DNA from: Escallonia rubra
Taxonomy: Eukaryota; Streptophyta; Magnoliopsida; Escalloniales; Escalloniaceae
Assembly: GCA_033065855.1 (NCBI GenBank)
Contig: JAVXUO010001342.1
Span: 22,418-86,417 of the forward strand
Direction: 5' to 3'
Length of the DNA: 64,000 nucleotides
This document shows, one piece after another, positions 45,201 to 56,832 of the stretch (position 1 is its first letter; every line of letters begins with the position of its first letter). The notes beneath the pieces were generated by a model. That model had not been told where the DNA came from. It saw only the letters and a list, made by a program, of their open reading frames with translations, and did not search any database. The position numbers and the translations under genes were made by a program.

Positions 45201-46412
45201 GAACATTGACCAACGCCTCAAGTACATTGTCTAATCCATAAGACCGGTTGCAATAGATGCAAATGATGCAAATTCTGCAGGTGTCATCCCCAAAAGCTTA
45301 AAATAATTAAGATTGCAACTATGATTTATCATATAATATAGTGTTCCATAAGATATGTATGGCTACCGAAACTCTTCGTCATTTTCTAATACGCACAATA
45401 TTCTGTAACATTCTGTGTCTATGTCATTATGTGAGATACATGTTGCGTATCCTAAGACACCAAAAACTATGCTGAAAAGGTCAAGTCTTAAGGAAACAAC
45501 AAAAGCCCATTTCGGTGTCCACAAATCCTGCAGATATACAACCTTAGCCTCAAAATGCTTCAGCCGAAGCAAACCACCATGTAGACAACAGAACCTCGAT
45601 GTTAGCCAATTGCATTAAACCAGCAAAATTTGCTACAGACTCAACCAGGTGTAAACCACCAAAAATAGAGATACGCACGGAAAAGAAGAACTAGAAGCGC
45701 TTCTTTTTATTTATTTATGGAAGTAAATAAACCTCGTGATCATTCATAATCACACCTCAAGTTCCTCGCGGAATTGCTCACACTGAACTCAATGGAATAT
45801 GTGGCGAACTTGAACTAACTAACTAGCACACCAATCGAAAGCAACAATAACCCAATAAGTGTCACACCAATCACACCCAAACCATAAACCCAAATGCAAA
45901 ATTCTCCAACTACGATAATCACATTCAATCTTTGCTCAAGTTCCTTACCTTTTCCACTTACATGCAACCTAACTGTTGAATAAATTCATTACTGATAGAC
46001 GTTCTTTTTCACTAAACACAACAAACCCAAGAGCAAAATTCTCTCATATCTTCAACATGCAACAATAATCTAAAAGAAAGGAAGTGAAAACAAACCCAAT
46101 AGAGTAAAAGCAAACCTTACTGGCCCAGAGCCTGTCACTGGAAGCAACTCCATGCCACCCACGGGAGACAAGGAGCGATAGTGCCACGCTGCGTGCGTCG
46201 AGATAGCCCAGTATCAACATCATGATGTCCGAGCCGAACAGAACAAGTGGGTCTCTAACAGGACCCTCATCCACTTGTTCTTCACTTTCCTCCCTTTTCC
46301 TCCTCCTCTTCCTCTTCCTAACACAATCCTCCCCGTACCCACATCCCAGTCTTTCCATTTCCACCGCTTGGCTCTTCCTTTTGCTGAGTTCTTGGTACTT
46401 GAGTTCTCCCAT
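39273..46412 (-). CDS. F-box protein, four exons, 262 residues
   Basis: Reassembled by eye on the minus strand: exon 1 46412-46116, exon 2 40870-40766, exon 3 40679-40623, exon 4 39602-39273 (stop at 39275-39273). All junctions are GT-AG and keep the frame (297+105+57+330 nt). Start: MGELKYQELS; a longer upstream frame is probably untranslated leader. Residues about 33-41 are a basic stretch (RKRKRRRKR), a possible nuclear signal. The F-box is at about 54-99 (DPLVLFGSDIMMLILGYLD..SVALSLLVSRGWHGVASSDRLW) and runs into CEELWLGK across the junction. The rest (YWRNLDPYWRG.G, VWGGHEACYSVV, RINRWPRMSVSR, LYCYSS) has no repeat domain; I recognise it as a conserved plant F-box subfamily but cannot name it. 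The F-box should bind SKP1 in an SCF ubiquitin ligase, with the C-terminal part choosing the target. Intron 1 is about 5.2 kb. Confidence 0.9.
40871..46115 (-). other. intron 1 of the F-box gene (5.2 kb)
   Basis: Donor AG|GTTTGC at 46116/46115 and acceptor TTTTTTTGTAG before 40870. Contents are low-complexity runs (C/A tract at 43375-43407) and scattered short frames. No nested gene or TE end was recognised. Confidence 0.75.
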
Positions 46413-46633
46413 GGCCGTCCAAGGCAAGGCAAGAAAGAGGAGAGGAGAGAAGAGAGGGTATTTACATATGTACAAGGGGAAATAGGAGAATTGTTTGTTT
46501 GAGGGTGAAAAGGTAGGGGATGAGGACATAGAAATCTAGTCATGTAACCTCCTTGAATTTACTACTCTTTTTTTGGTTTTGGAGTTTTCTGGGACTGTGT
46601 GAACCGACCCCGTCTGTGTGCGACAAAAATAGC

Positions 46634-46750
46634 GTTACATAAGCAAAATGTCTGTGGGAGCCGAGGCTTCCCCAGTTGGAAGGGTTTTCGATTTCATGGC
46701 CACGGGGTTCAAATGTAACATAATCACGGGGTTCATTTTGCTTATGTAAC
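46634..46750. mobile_element. short MITE with perfect 17-bp inverted ends
   Basis: GTTACATAAGCAAAATG (46634-46650) is exactly inverted as CATTTTGCTTATGTAAC (46734-46750). The interior is about 80 bp. It lies in the F-box gene's upstream region. Confidence 0.6.
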
Positions 46751-46939
46751 ACTAAAAAAGATGGTAATCGGTAAATTACATAAGCTATACATGTACTAGA
46801 TTAAAACATTTTGCTTATTAGGGTTTAAACAGCTTTGTTTACTGAATCCACTTCTGGATTAACATAATTTGATTCAAATGTTTTAATCTAATACATGTAT
46901 AGCTTATGTAATTTACCGATTACCATCTTTTTTAGTGTT
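46748..46939. mobile_element. palindromic MITE, 192 bp, about 66-bp arms
   Basis: The left arm (AACACTAAAAAAGATGGTAA onward, ending ATTAAAACATTTTG) is mirrored almost base for base by the right arm ending ATTACCATCTTTTTTAGTGTT. It directly abuts the previous MITE (3-bp overlap). The TSD is not clear. Confidence 0.65.
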
Positions 46940-47159
46940 CATTTAGATGTTTATACATTAATCAAAGGGTAAATTACACTAAACACCCCTGAGATTTTAC
47001 GTAATTACACTCCACTACCACTATCTTTAAAAATTACACTCAGCTCAAAAAATAATTTTTTTCTCTTACGGTGTTAATGGTGCAATGCAAAAAGACATGA
47101 ATGTCCCTCAGACTGTTTTCTTGGAATTTTGGAGGGAAAACTTGTTTTTGGGAATTATT

Positions 47160-47820
47160 GGCATGAAGCACTCTCACACACCTTCCTGCACAATTTACAT
47201 GCAAGCACACAAGCACTCACACACATGCACACAGCTGAAAACACACACACAAACACAGCTACTGCCACCTTTCATTTGTTCAAAGCCACCCAAAATACAT
47301 TCAACCCACCTCACAGCACACTCACGTACACAGCTATATACACACCTTCAATCCACACCCACGCAACACACACTTGTGCACACATCACTCACACACATGC
47401 ACTCAGAAATTGTCACACACACACACACATGCACACAGGTGACAAAAATACACACACACACCCAACGCATGCACACAGGACACACTTCACGGCTGATCTT
47501 TTCAGCCCTTCAACACTCCACACTTCACGGCACTCATACAACCACACTCACACTTGCTCTCAGCAAACACACTTCCTCACCCATATACTTATTCATCCAC
47601 TCCACCAATGTATACACACACGAACAACTCCCTTGCACAGCATCCTGTGCTGCTCCTCTCGCAACCCACCTGCATTCATGGCAGCCACCACGGCTGCCTC
47701 ATCAACTCCCATCCTTCTTTCACCAAAAACCCATGAACCCACACCCGTATACACACCTTTCCCTGAACCCACTCTCACTAAACTCATCTCCATGCCATCA
47801 CCAAACACGCATATTATTTT
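47160..47820. repeat. CACACA-rich low-complexity tract
   Basis: Long irregular runs of CACACA/ACTCACAC on the plus strand produce open frames of up to 256 codons rich in Thr and His. Composition alone explains the frames; this is not a gene. Confidence 0.8.
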
Positions 47821-47949
47821 CTGTTCGTAGAAAACCCACCCGCGACTATTTTTGAACCACAACTTTTTGCGACGAATAAATTTGAGTGGTCATGAGACTT
47901 GGAAAAAGACAGAAAAGAAAGTAAGCAAAATGATGCACCATAAGAAGAT

Positions 47950-48420
47950 TTTGAGCCAACCTAATTCAAATTGAATGCCCTAATTGAACGCCTTAATTCA
48001 CTTAGACACATAATTGAACCATAAATTGAAGTAATTAAATCCTAAATTGAATGCCCTAATCGAATTGAACCCTAAATTAAACTAATTGACCCTCTAATTG
48101 AACCATAAATTGAATGCCCTAATTTAACCGAACCCTAAAATGAGTTAATTGAACCCTAAATTAAATACTCCAATTCAACCGAATCCTAAATTGAACTAAT
48201 AGAACCCCTAATTGAACCCTAAATTGAAGTAATTGAACCCTAATTAAACCTTAAATTAAATGCCCTAATCGAATTGAACCCTAAATTAAACTAATTGAAC
48301 CCCTAATTGAACCCTAAATTGAATGCCCTAATCTAACCGAACCCTAAATTAAACTAATTGAACCCTAAAATGAGCTAATTGAACCCTAAATTGGCTAAAT
48401 TAAACCCTCTAATTCACTTA
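47950..48420. repeat. degenerate AATTGAACCCTAA tandem array
   Basis: About 20 imperfect units of 18-30 bp built from TAATTGAACCCTAAATTGAA, with variants GAATGCCCTAAT. Many units contain CCCTAAA. Confidence 0.85.
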
Positions 48421-48701
48421 GAGTTTGTGGAGTTGACTAAAATTTTGAAAAACCCACTACTACAAGAAGACCACACAGGTGAGTAAAGGACAAATGTGGG
48501 GTATTTTGGGTATGAAAATTGCATAAAGTAATGTGTCAGGGAATCTTTTCACGGAGTTGGCCCTGCCGTTAAATGTGTGTAGTTGTGTGTAATGCGGGTA
48601 CAAACCTCGGGGGGTCGGAGTGTAATTTTTAAAGATAGCGGTAGTGGAGTGTAATTACATAAAACCTCAGGGGTGTTTAGTGTAATTTACCCTTTATCAA
48701 A

Positions 48702-49665
48702 TTTATCGTATAATTTCATACAAAGCCTAATAAAAAATCAAATAAACTGTAGGAATTATTTAAAACATGAGAAATGATTTTATTTTATATTAGATTCAGG
48801 TTAGGGTATGTTATCATTGGACTTGACCTTGGTTCGAAGAATTCTAAAAATAAATCTTTCTTTTTTTAGCTTTTTTCGTATATTCTCCATCATAATTTGG
48901 GTATTCAGTTTCAAGCCGAAATGGAAGCTTTCAACCCAAACCAGATCCAAGAACTGAAAGCTAGTTGGATGCTCATATTTGATCATGCTATTATAGCAAA
49001 AAAGTGCCATTTAAAAAAAAAGAAAAAACCACGGGAATTAATATTGTTTGTAGCATCTGCTTTTGTAAAGGGATGCTAAATGGACTCCATATCCTATAGG
49101 TAGTATCAACGCCATACTCAGAAATTGGACTTTGAGAGATTTAAATTAGGCACATAGTCTCGAGTTGGGCTATGATCTTCTGCCTATCGTTGGAGTGTGA
49201 GTGCATTAGAGCCTAGTTTTCCAACCTTATATGTTGGGCTATGAGATTTAAATTTTGGCTACGACTCTAGTTGTTGAAGCCTCCAACTCTGTGCAATGGT
49301 AATTGATGTACTAAAATAGTTAGTGTGCTCAATTAGTGACACTAAAGGAGTGTCGCTTGGATTGTCGGTGAAGGTATCTACAAAGATGTAGTAATCATAT
49401 TTCTTGACCATTAATTAGCATGACCGGGGGTTGTTGTTTGTTCCTACAACTGAGTTTGCAGTCAATTTTATTCTATATTTAATCCATGCAGGTTACTTAT
49501 CCTAAGTCTTATCCACTTTGTTTTACTAAATTATAATTTTTTTACAAATTTTAAGTTGATATTAGAATATATGTAGAATATGAGTTAAATTATATTCAAG
49601 GAATTCGCAAAAAACTGATCAATCTCGTTAAATGTAGAAAGATATCATTGCACTAATGCCCAGCA
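48702..49665. other. no recognisable gene
   Basis: AT-rich, stop-dense in all frames, no repeat structure noticed. Confidence 0.4.
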
Positions 49666-49975
49666 GGGCAGACCCAGGAAGTATAATCGGGGGACCAAAA
49701 AGTTATAAACAAATTAATGGCTAACATGAAAAATCCGCGTCAATATTGAATACGTTAAATGTAAAATAGATTGCTCAATTTGACTACTAATTATATAATT
49801 TCATATTCATGTTAATTTAAGTAACTTGATAAAGTTAATTAACAATAAATTATTAATCTTGTATGAAAAAAATTAACTCTTATTGTGTATATTATTAATT
49901 GTACGAAGATAATGGTCAAGTATGAGTTACCATACTATAAGAACATAAAATAACAAACATTGATCTATTCTTGTT
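49666..49975. mobile_element. hAT fragment related to the element at 34081-34837
   Basis: CAGGGCAGACCCAGGAAGTA, TAATCGGGGG and the AAAATAGATTGCTCAATTTG stretch match the reverse complement of the right part of the hAT at 34837. The other terminus was not found, so it is a truncated or old copy. Confidence 0.55.
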
Positions 49976-50089
49976 TTCTTTATAATCCGAAAACTTAAAA
50001 TTTGAAAGATTGAAGATGGACAATAGAATGAGACGTACAAAAAATAAAAAACGCAACAAAATAAAACTTTAATATACGGACACAGATCC

Positions 50090-50280
50090 TCTGTTGTAAC
50101 CCATGGTGGGTTACAGCAGGAGTGATGTGACTAATCATAATCTTCCAACGCAAATCCAACGCACCACATTTTGCCACGTTACTGCATTTTAACCCATGGG
50201 TTTCATCCCCTCTCTCTCTCTCTCTCTCTTCCCTCTCTCTTAACAGAGCACTCTTGTTGTAACCATGGGTTACAGCAGGA
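50090..50280. mobile_element. small MITE, GATCC direct repeats
   Basis: The ends TCTGTTGTAACCCATGG and, inverted, TCCTGCTGTAACCCATGG flank 191 bp, bracketed by GATCC at 50085-50089 and 50281-50285. The left end is itself palindromic (GTAACCCATGGTGGGTTAC). A (CT)n run lies near 50210-50229. Confidence 0.5.
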
Positions 50281-50285
50281 GATCC

Positions 50286-51400
50286 ATGTCCTTAATATAC
50301 TAATGATATAATATAGTAACATCTTCATAAATATCTTAAACATGATTATACCCGCCGCGTTCACACTAGTGCTACGCCCAATAGAATAGCTTTTAGTCTA
50401 GTTTGGGTAGATAATGTAAACCTTGTATCATAGCTTTGACTTTCTATTTGGTCTCTCTGGAAGACTTCCCCAAAGATTCTTCCAAAGATTCTTCCCCAAA
50501 AATTGTATAACAACATATTTTGTTTTTACATTCGTTTGGCTCCGAATAGTTTCATTGTCGAAGTAGTTTGGACTTTGTTAAAGCAGTGTATATTTTTAGG
50601 CTGATTGGACAAAGCTTTTTTGGAATTTCATTACTATTTTAACAAAAATAATATACAATTTTGCATTAAAACTAGTCTTGTTACTGATCAAATAACTAGT
50701 ATTTGAGTACAAATTGTTTCTTGCCCGAGTTATGGATAATGTTGAACATCTCTCGAATGTTCACTCTTAACTTTGCTAGATAATCTTGAAGTTCTCGAAT
50801 TTTCACTCGACACGTAACTTTGATGTGTCTCACTGCATGAGTCAAGCATTTTAAATTATCAATTCATTAAAGAAGACCGTATGAGGAAAAAGATAAGAAA
50901 AAGTCAAACTTACTGGAAAGGAAAAATTTTGGTTGTTACTCGAGTTGTAAGAAGATGCTACAACTCCCTATATAGCTATAACTAATAGTGATTGAATATT
51001 GTTTGTGTCTTTTGTTTAATGACCCGAAAAAGTGCTACTAAATTGTTACTGAAAGTATTAGAAAAATTATCACTAACTATATTTAGTGCGTATTAATTGT
51101 TATTTTACGAGAATTGTAACTATCTATCTACAACAATCCAGGATAAAACAAAAAAAAATCCTACTCAAAATTCACAAGGCACCAAGTAATAGAATATGCA
51201 ACAAACTTATTCTATAGAATGAGGACTTTGACTTCATTCAACATGTAGTTGTTGAACTAACACATCTACATTTGTCTATCTAGCAATTAGAAATGTTTGG
51301 AATCCGACCTTGGTGCCCAAGTCCAAGTAATAGTTATAGTTATTATCTAATACCTTTTGTGGGCCAAAGGGTCTTGTCTTCAATAGAGAAATCTGAAAAG
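50286..51400. other. no gene; 5' flank of the GST relic
   Basis: AT-rich with no recognisable domain. The part just before 51401 was presumably the GST promoter. Confidence 0.4.
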
Positions 51401-53626
51401 ATGGAAGAAGTGAAGCTGCATGAGGATGGTCAAGTCCATTTAACTTCAGATCCAGTCATATGAACTTTGAAGCTTAAGGGCATACCTTTTGAATACATAG
51501 AGGAAGATCTTTCAAACAGAAGTGATTTGATTCTCAAATGCAATCCAGTTCACAAGAAGGTCCCTGTGTGTGTTCATGCTGGAAAACCAATACGTGAGGC
51601 CATGGTCATCCTTGAATGCATAGAAGATGAGCCATGGCCGCAGAACCCTTTGCTCCCAAGTGATCCTTACGACGGGGCCGTGGCTCGGTTTTGGGCAAAA
51701 TTTGCAGAAGACAAGGTATTACAATTAGCAATTTGTATAGTAGTCCTATATATGGTTTTATTGCATTAACTAGTTTTGCCATTGCTTCTCACCATATTTC
51801 TTCCACTTTGAATTTATATTGGTGCGTGACCAATAAAGGAATACCCTTGTGATGCTATTGATTGTCGCCATTACTACATGACAATGACGAACGTTGTCGA
51901 AAAAACGTTATCGGAAAAGTTGTGCTTTATGGAAGTGCGGACCTTTTACCAAAGAAAAAGAAGTTAGTGGAAAAAATAATAACAAAATCAATTAAGGAAA
52001 AGCCTTAAAGATAGAAAATTATGTTACCCCTTTATACTACTCCGAGGTACTATGTTTTCAATTTTTCCGAGTTTGTTGTTACTCTCTCTTTTTAGCTTGC
52101 TTTTCTTTCTTTTACGCTAATCTTTTTGGCTAATTTTTTACATAAATATGCGAAAGAAATTAAAAGCATACCAGTTTTGACTTTTGAGCCTCAATTCGGC
52201 TCGTGTAGAGTAACATCAAAATAACTTCAGAATACTTAAAACTATAAATTGATAAAGGAAAGTTGATAATTGCATTTCACTTTTGCCACTATTAAATTTA
52301 GTGGCAATATGGGCCCTCTAAACGACATTTTATCAACGTAAATGAAAGGAACCAAACTCTTACTACTAAAAAAGAAACAAAGGAACAAAATGAAAACAAT
52401 AAGGGTTCGTACACTTACACAATTTTTTTTTGTGTTTTGTATTCTGCTTTTGTTTTCAAGATTTTAGTATTCAGATAGAAAATTCATTCTTGTACTTTTA
52501 TTATTTTCACAATTCATTTTAACTACTTTTTCTGTCGGATTTATGTACTTGTATAATTTTCATTTTCACTCTTGTACTAGTATCCTTATATTATTTATAA
52601 TATACACTACCCACACCCTCCCCTGCCCCCCCACTCTATGGAAATCTTCCCCATCTACTACCGCCCCAAGATGAGGATTGAGTGTCTAATAGGGGAGGAG
52701 CTTCACCGGAGTACCCGTACGAGATCGACGCCAGCTTCATGGTGAGTCCAAAGATTGCAATGGAAATTGATTGTCGTGGACGGTAAGTCCATCGACGCGT
52801 GATTCCAAAGCACAATCGAAAGATTATAACGAAGAAGAGAGAAGGAGGGAGCATAAATCTTTTGAGGTGGGCTATGGTGGTTCAATGGCGGCTCTGGTCT
52901 TTTGAGATGGTGCCATGGTGGTGTTAGGGGAGAGAAAGAGGGAGGGAGCAGAAATCTGACACAATATTTTTTTTTCTGACATTAGTTCACTTTCTCCCGA
53001 AAAAGGTGGGTGTTTTCACAATTTTGGCTACTGTTTGGAAAAAATACCCAAAACGAATCTGAAAAAAGATAAAAGTACGCAAAAAAAAGCATATTTTTCA
53101 TCATCATTACAAAAACGAATACAAAATTTTGTAAACGTACGGGGCCTAAAGAACCGTCTTTTGTATCGTAATAGAAGAATACTAATGGAGTTAATCAAGG
53201 CAAAGTTGGTCAAATTAAAAGCAATGAAGGGGAAAGAAGTCAGGTATTAACGTGCTAGTTTGCTCTTTCCTTTGTTCTACAGGGTATTGTTACTTGGTCA
53301 ATGTACAGAACCAGTGGGGAAGAACAGTTTGGAACTGATGAAAAACATAGAAGAACATGCCCTTGGACAGAAGGAATTCTTCGGCAGGAAAAGGATTGAA
53401 ATTATTGACATAGCCTTGGGTTGGGAGTTATAGAGGACGTATCAGGGTTGAAATTGCTCGAAGCTTACGCGTTCCCTTGCTTGCACGCATGGATCAGAAT
53501 ATTCAAGGAAGTTCCTGTTATCAAGGAAAACCTGCCCGAAATTGACAAGATGTTGCATTTTCTCAAGCGTCACAGGGAATGTTGCTGGCTACAACAACAC
53601 GACTTCAAAGCATATCCTATGCTTAG
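51401..53626 (+). pseudogene. tau-class glutathione S-transferase pseudogene
   Basis: The two-exon layout of plant GSTU genes is intact. Exon 1 starts at ATG 51401 (MEEVKLH) and contains [40 protein letters not shown] and [22 protein letters not shown], the glutathione-binding N-terminal domain. It ends at donor AAG|GTATT (51714/51715). Exon 2 starts after TCTACAG (53283) and carries GIVTWSMYRTSGEEQ, then IEEHALGQKEFFG, GVIEDVSGLKLLEAYAFPCLHAWI and VPVIKENLPE. Lesions include an in-frame TGA at about 51461-51463 where the family has Trp, a scrambled stretch before it that removes the usual catalytic Ser region, frameshifts in exon 2 near 53330 and 53580, and a short deletion before GVIEDV. 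Family members detoxify electrophiles with glutathione; this copy cannot. Confidence 0.88.
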
Positions 53627-54000
53627 ACTTTAAACTATGCTCCCTATCTGATCAAGAACTAGTTAATATGGCCAATAATAAGATCATCACGTGTCTCTTT
53701 GAACTACATTTTCAACGCATTAGTACCTCAAAGGACAATAGAAGTTCTTTGCATATGCATCGATCCAAGGGATTACTTCTTGTAGCATTCTACTTCGGTT
53801 TGAACGATATTTCGTTGTTGCATCATTTTTTCCCGATAATATCCAGAATGTCTTTCTTTCTTTCCCTTTTTTTTTATAGTTCATTTTAAATTAAAAAATA
53901 AGATACAAAATGACAGAAGGGTATTCCTACCCTCTTCTGGACATGCTTAGAAAGGTAAGTAACTAGAACAAATTAGAGTCTGAGAAATGGCAGTGCTGCG
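53627..54000. other. GST relic 3' flank, no gene
   Basis: AT-rich, no recognisable sequence. Confidence 0.4.
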
Positions 54001-55510
54001 ACAGTGAAGGCGCGGAGCGAGTATAGACAACAATCTAGAGTCTGAAGCTGAGTTTCATATGTCAATATCCAGAGTTATGGTCTAGAGTCAGGATCCAGAG
54101 TCAAGGTCCATGCTTAGGGTCCGGAGTCTCTGGCCTTTCTCTCTCTAGAATCATTTAGCTCTGAAGTTTTAGAGTGAGAAAGTGAATGTGAAATGAGTTA
54201 TGTTCTTCTATATATGAAATCTCAAAGTCCCATATTTAAAGGAGTTCAAAAGGCCATTTCATCGAGTGATACATCGCTCCCTATGAGTGGCACCTCGTCT
54301 AGAGGGCTACAATTACGGGTGCTACACGGACTATCGTACTGAATATTTACTCGACATACCCCGCACAGTTTCGCTCTGCCTTTCTAGGAAGACTGGCTCA
54401 CAGAACGCCGGTGTGGCCAAAGAATGACCTTGATCTATGCACTTTTTCAAAGCTCTTACTAAGTTCCACGGGGGCGTCGAACTTGGCCGTAGTGGGGAAG
54501 GTTCGATGCTCAACTGCCCGGGGTGACTAGGCGTTATGCCCTCCGAAGACCTACTCCCCACTCGGATTAACGCGGTGGTCATTATCCCTGGAATACAGAT
54601 GAAAACCCAGACACTAGAGCAAGTAGACTACTCATCACGCCTATGTAGTGTTCTGGAGGAGTCACCTACCCGACATACTGAGTGAATCTCTGCCAGGAGC
54701 TCCCAGTTTTCCGGCATGAGGAATCCTCTTCTGCCAGGTAGGTGACTCCTTTGTGACACAAGGGAGTCGCATATCCCGTGATGAATCATTGTGCCGGAAC
54801 ATATGGAGGGCAACAAGGTAGTATCTCGGAGGACTTGGCTAGCCGACATTCCTAGTCAGTATCCCGGAGGAGTTGCCTACCTGGCGAGAGAGGAGTCTTC
54901 TTGCTGGAGCACTCAGCTCCATGAGGTAGTGTCTTGGAGGAGGAGTCTACCGTCAGGGATGTTGCACTCTAGAGAGTAGATCGAAAAATATTCTCTGACT
55001 AAAGCGAGGTGCACATGGCATGGTGAAAAGATAGACCGACGTCGGGGGCGTGGTAGTGTAACCGATGGTAGGGGCACGATTTCATAAATTGCACGGTGCG
55101 TAGGCGTGACGAGATGTGTGCAGTGTCAGGGGCACACTCGATCCCAAATGGTGCGAGGGCGCGGTCATTGAGTGTTGCATGGGGGCACATGAGACGGTGA
55201 CAACGCATGGGTGTGGCTAAGGGAAGCAATGCCAACGACATTTGTAGTAGAAGGGGGGGCTCGAGAAGGACGTAGTGCTCGGGGCATTTAATGCAAAGAC
55301 CACTGAAAGGACGTAGTGCTCGTATGCTGTCAGGCACGAAAAGGAGGTCATAAAACAAGGCCCCCATTGAGAGGATAGACTAAAGGGTGAGAAAAGGGAG
55401 CACAATGGAGGGGCTCTCGCTACGCCTTCCCTTTGAAGAAGGGGCTCTCTGGCCGCACTACCCCCTCAAGGAATGGGCTCAGGCCGCACCTTTGTTTCCC
55501 CTATCTAAGG
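54001..55510. other. GC-enriched unclassified block, possibly retroelement-derived
   Basis: Clearly more GC-rich than its flanks. Variants of CGGAGGAGT.ACCTACC recur on both strands; GGAGTCACCTACC (54658-54670) is perfectly inverted at 54737-54749. Open frames are short and show no domain. An LTR or leader of an LTR retrotransposon is possible. Confidence 0.3.
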
Positions 55511-56628
55511 AAAAGGCATGCCAATGCCAACAGTTGTAACTTTTTGGTAACTGTTTTATACACCAGACTTGAAGCATGCATTGTGGGTTGACCGGATTGG
55601 TAGCGTTGAATTTTGACCGTTGATTAATTGTTGACATGTTGCAAAAGTGGATGCAAGAGCAGTCAAAGGTGTGTAATCAGGATAGGTTGGCAAAACCTTG
55701 TGTTTGCAATCATCCCCTTCTGCGAGAACTCTAAACATAAGATGTCATCAGCTTAATACCCTGTAATTGGTCGAGCATATAGTTTCATTAAATTTGAGGT
55801 ATATCAACATAAAATATGCAATATGCTTTTCAAATTTACCACGTATAATAAGATCAAATAGACTCAGAGCCTCTTGATAAATTGATAAGAATCTCCTTTG
55901 AAGTGATGTATTACAAGCTCCCTCATTTTTGTTCAGGAAACATAGTTAAAGTTATTAAGGAAGAAGGATGTATGTTATGATATCAAGGTATGGAGGCATT
56001 TTTGGACTTGCAGGCCTCATTAGGATTTCTCTTAGACCTGGTGCAAAATGGTCAAATTCATATTTATGTTCAACACCTTATCACGCACAAAGTTCGCAAT
56101 ACGAAATCTTCATGGCTTTGACTTGACTATTCGTTTGCCTTATGGCTCTCTTACCCATTCATGTGGCCATATAATCATCTATAACGCTGCTAATTCACTG
56201 GTGCTAAAGTTAACGGCAATATCAGGCATGGTGAATGACAACTTTCATAACGAAGATCATCCTTAAGCTAGAGCGTACTGCTAGATTTTTAAGTTAAAAC
56301 ATGGACTATAATACCCCGAACCTAGGGTTAGTTTTATGGTAATTTCTAGCATGCTACTTAGTAGAGACCGTGTAAGTGATATTATTTAAGGTCTGTAGCG
56401 ACCATTGTTGGGACCTTTAGCAACAATTGTTGGGAACAATATTAGTTGCGACCTTAAACAATAAATTATAATAACCATAAGATGTAAATAACGAGACTGG
56501 GCGCAATAGAAAACTAATGAAAGTTAGTAGGTAACTTGGGAAGTTATAATTAAATTAGGGTTTATTATGTAAATATCTTATCTCTTATTTTGGTTATTCT
56601 AAAGTGGCAGAGATAGAGTTGGGGAGAA
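55511..56628. other. no recognisable gene
   Basis: Short frames only, with no domain. Confidence 0.4.
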
Positions 56629-56790
56629 TGCAACACCCCAAATATTTATTTTTTTCGGCAATTCGTATTTTGACTTTGATCTTTGGGGTCTTTTCATAAT
56701 TTCAAAAAGTTTTGGGTGAACTTTGAAAGAGTACCAAAAGCCGGAGGGGCCTTTTGATAAATTACCACTTTGGGGTTTTGATTCAAATAA

Positions 56791-56832
<42 letters not shown>

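Larger units (their letters stand above)
46967..48692. mobile_element. non-autonomous MULE, 1.73 kb, 9-bp TSD
   Basis: Inverted ends of about 76 bp: GGGTAAATTACACTAAACAC at the left and its complement ending AGTGTAATTTACCC at the right. Flanking duplications TTAATCAAA (46958-46966) and TTTATCAAA (48693-48701) match at 8 of 9 positions. Inside are a CA-rich tract (47160-47820), a short unique part, and a CCCTAA-rich tandem array (47950-48420). No transposase. Confidence 0.8.

Noticed and set aside
47085..47855. 256-codon open frame rich in Thr and His
   Set aside because: It is produced by the CACACA-rich tract inside a non-autonomous MULE; a second frame is also open for 233 codons over the same tract, as expected from composition.
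47950..48420. Interstitial telomere repeat
   Set aside because: CCCTAAA occurs, but not in head-to-tail heptamers; units are 18-30 bp with TTGAA between, inside a TE.
54331..55367. Minus-strand frames of 73-122 codons in a GC-rich block
   Set aside because: No recognisable motif and no splice or start context; GC content explains them.
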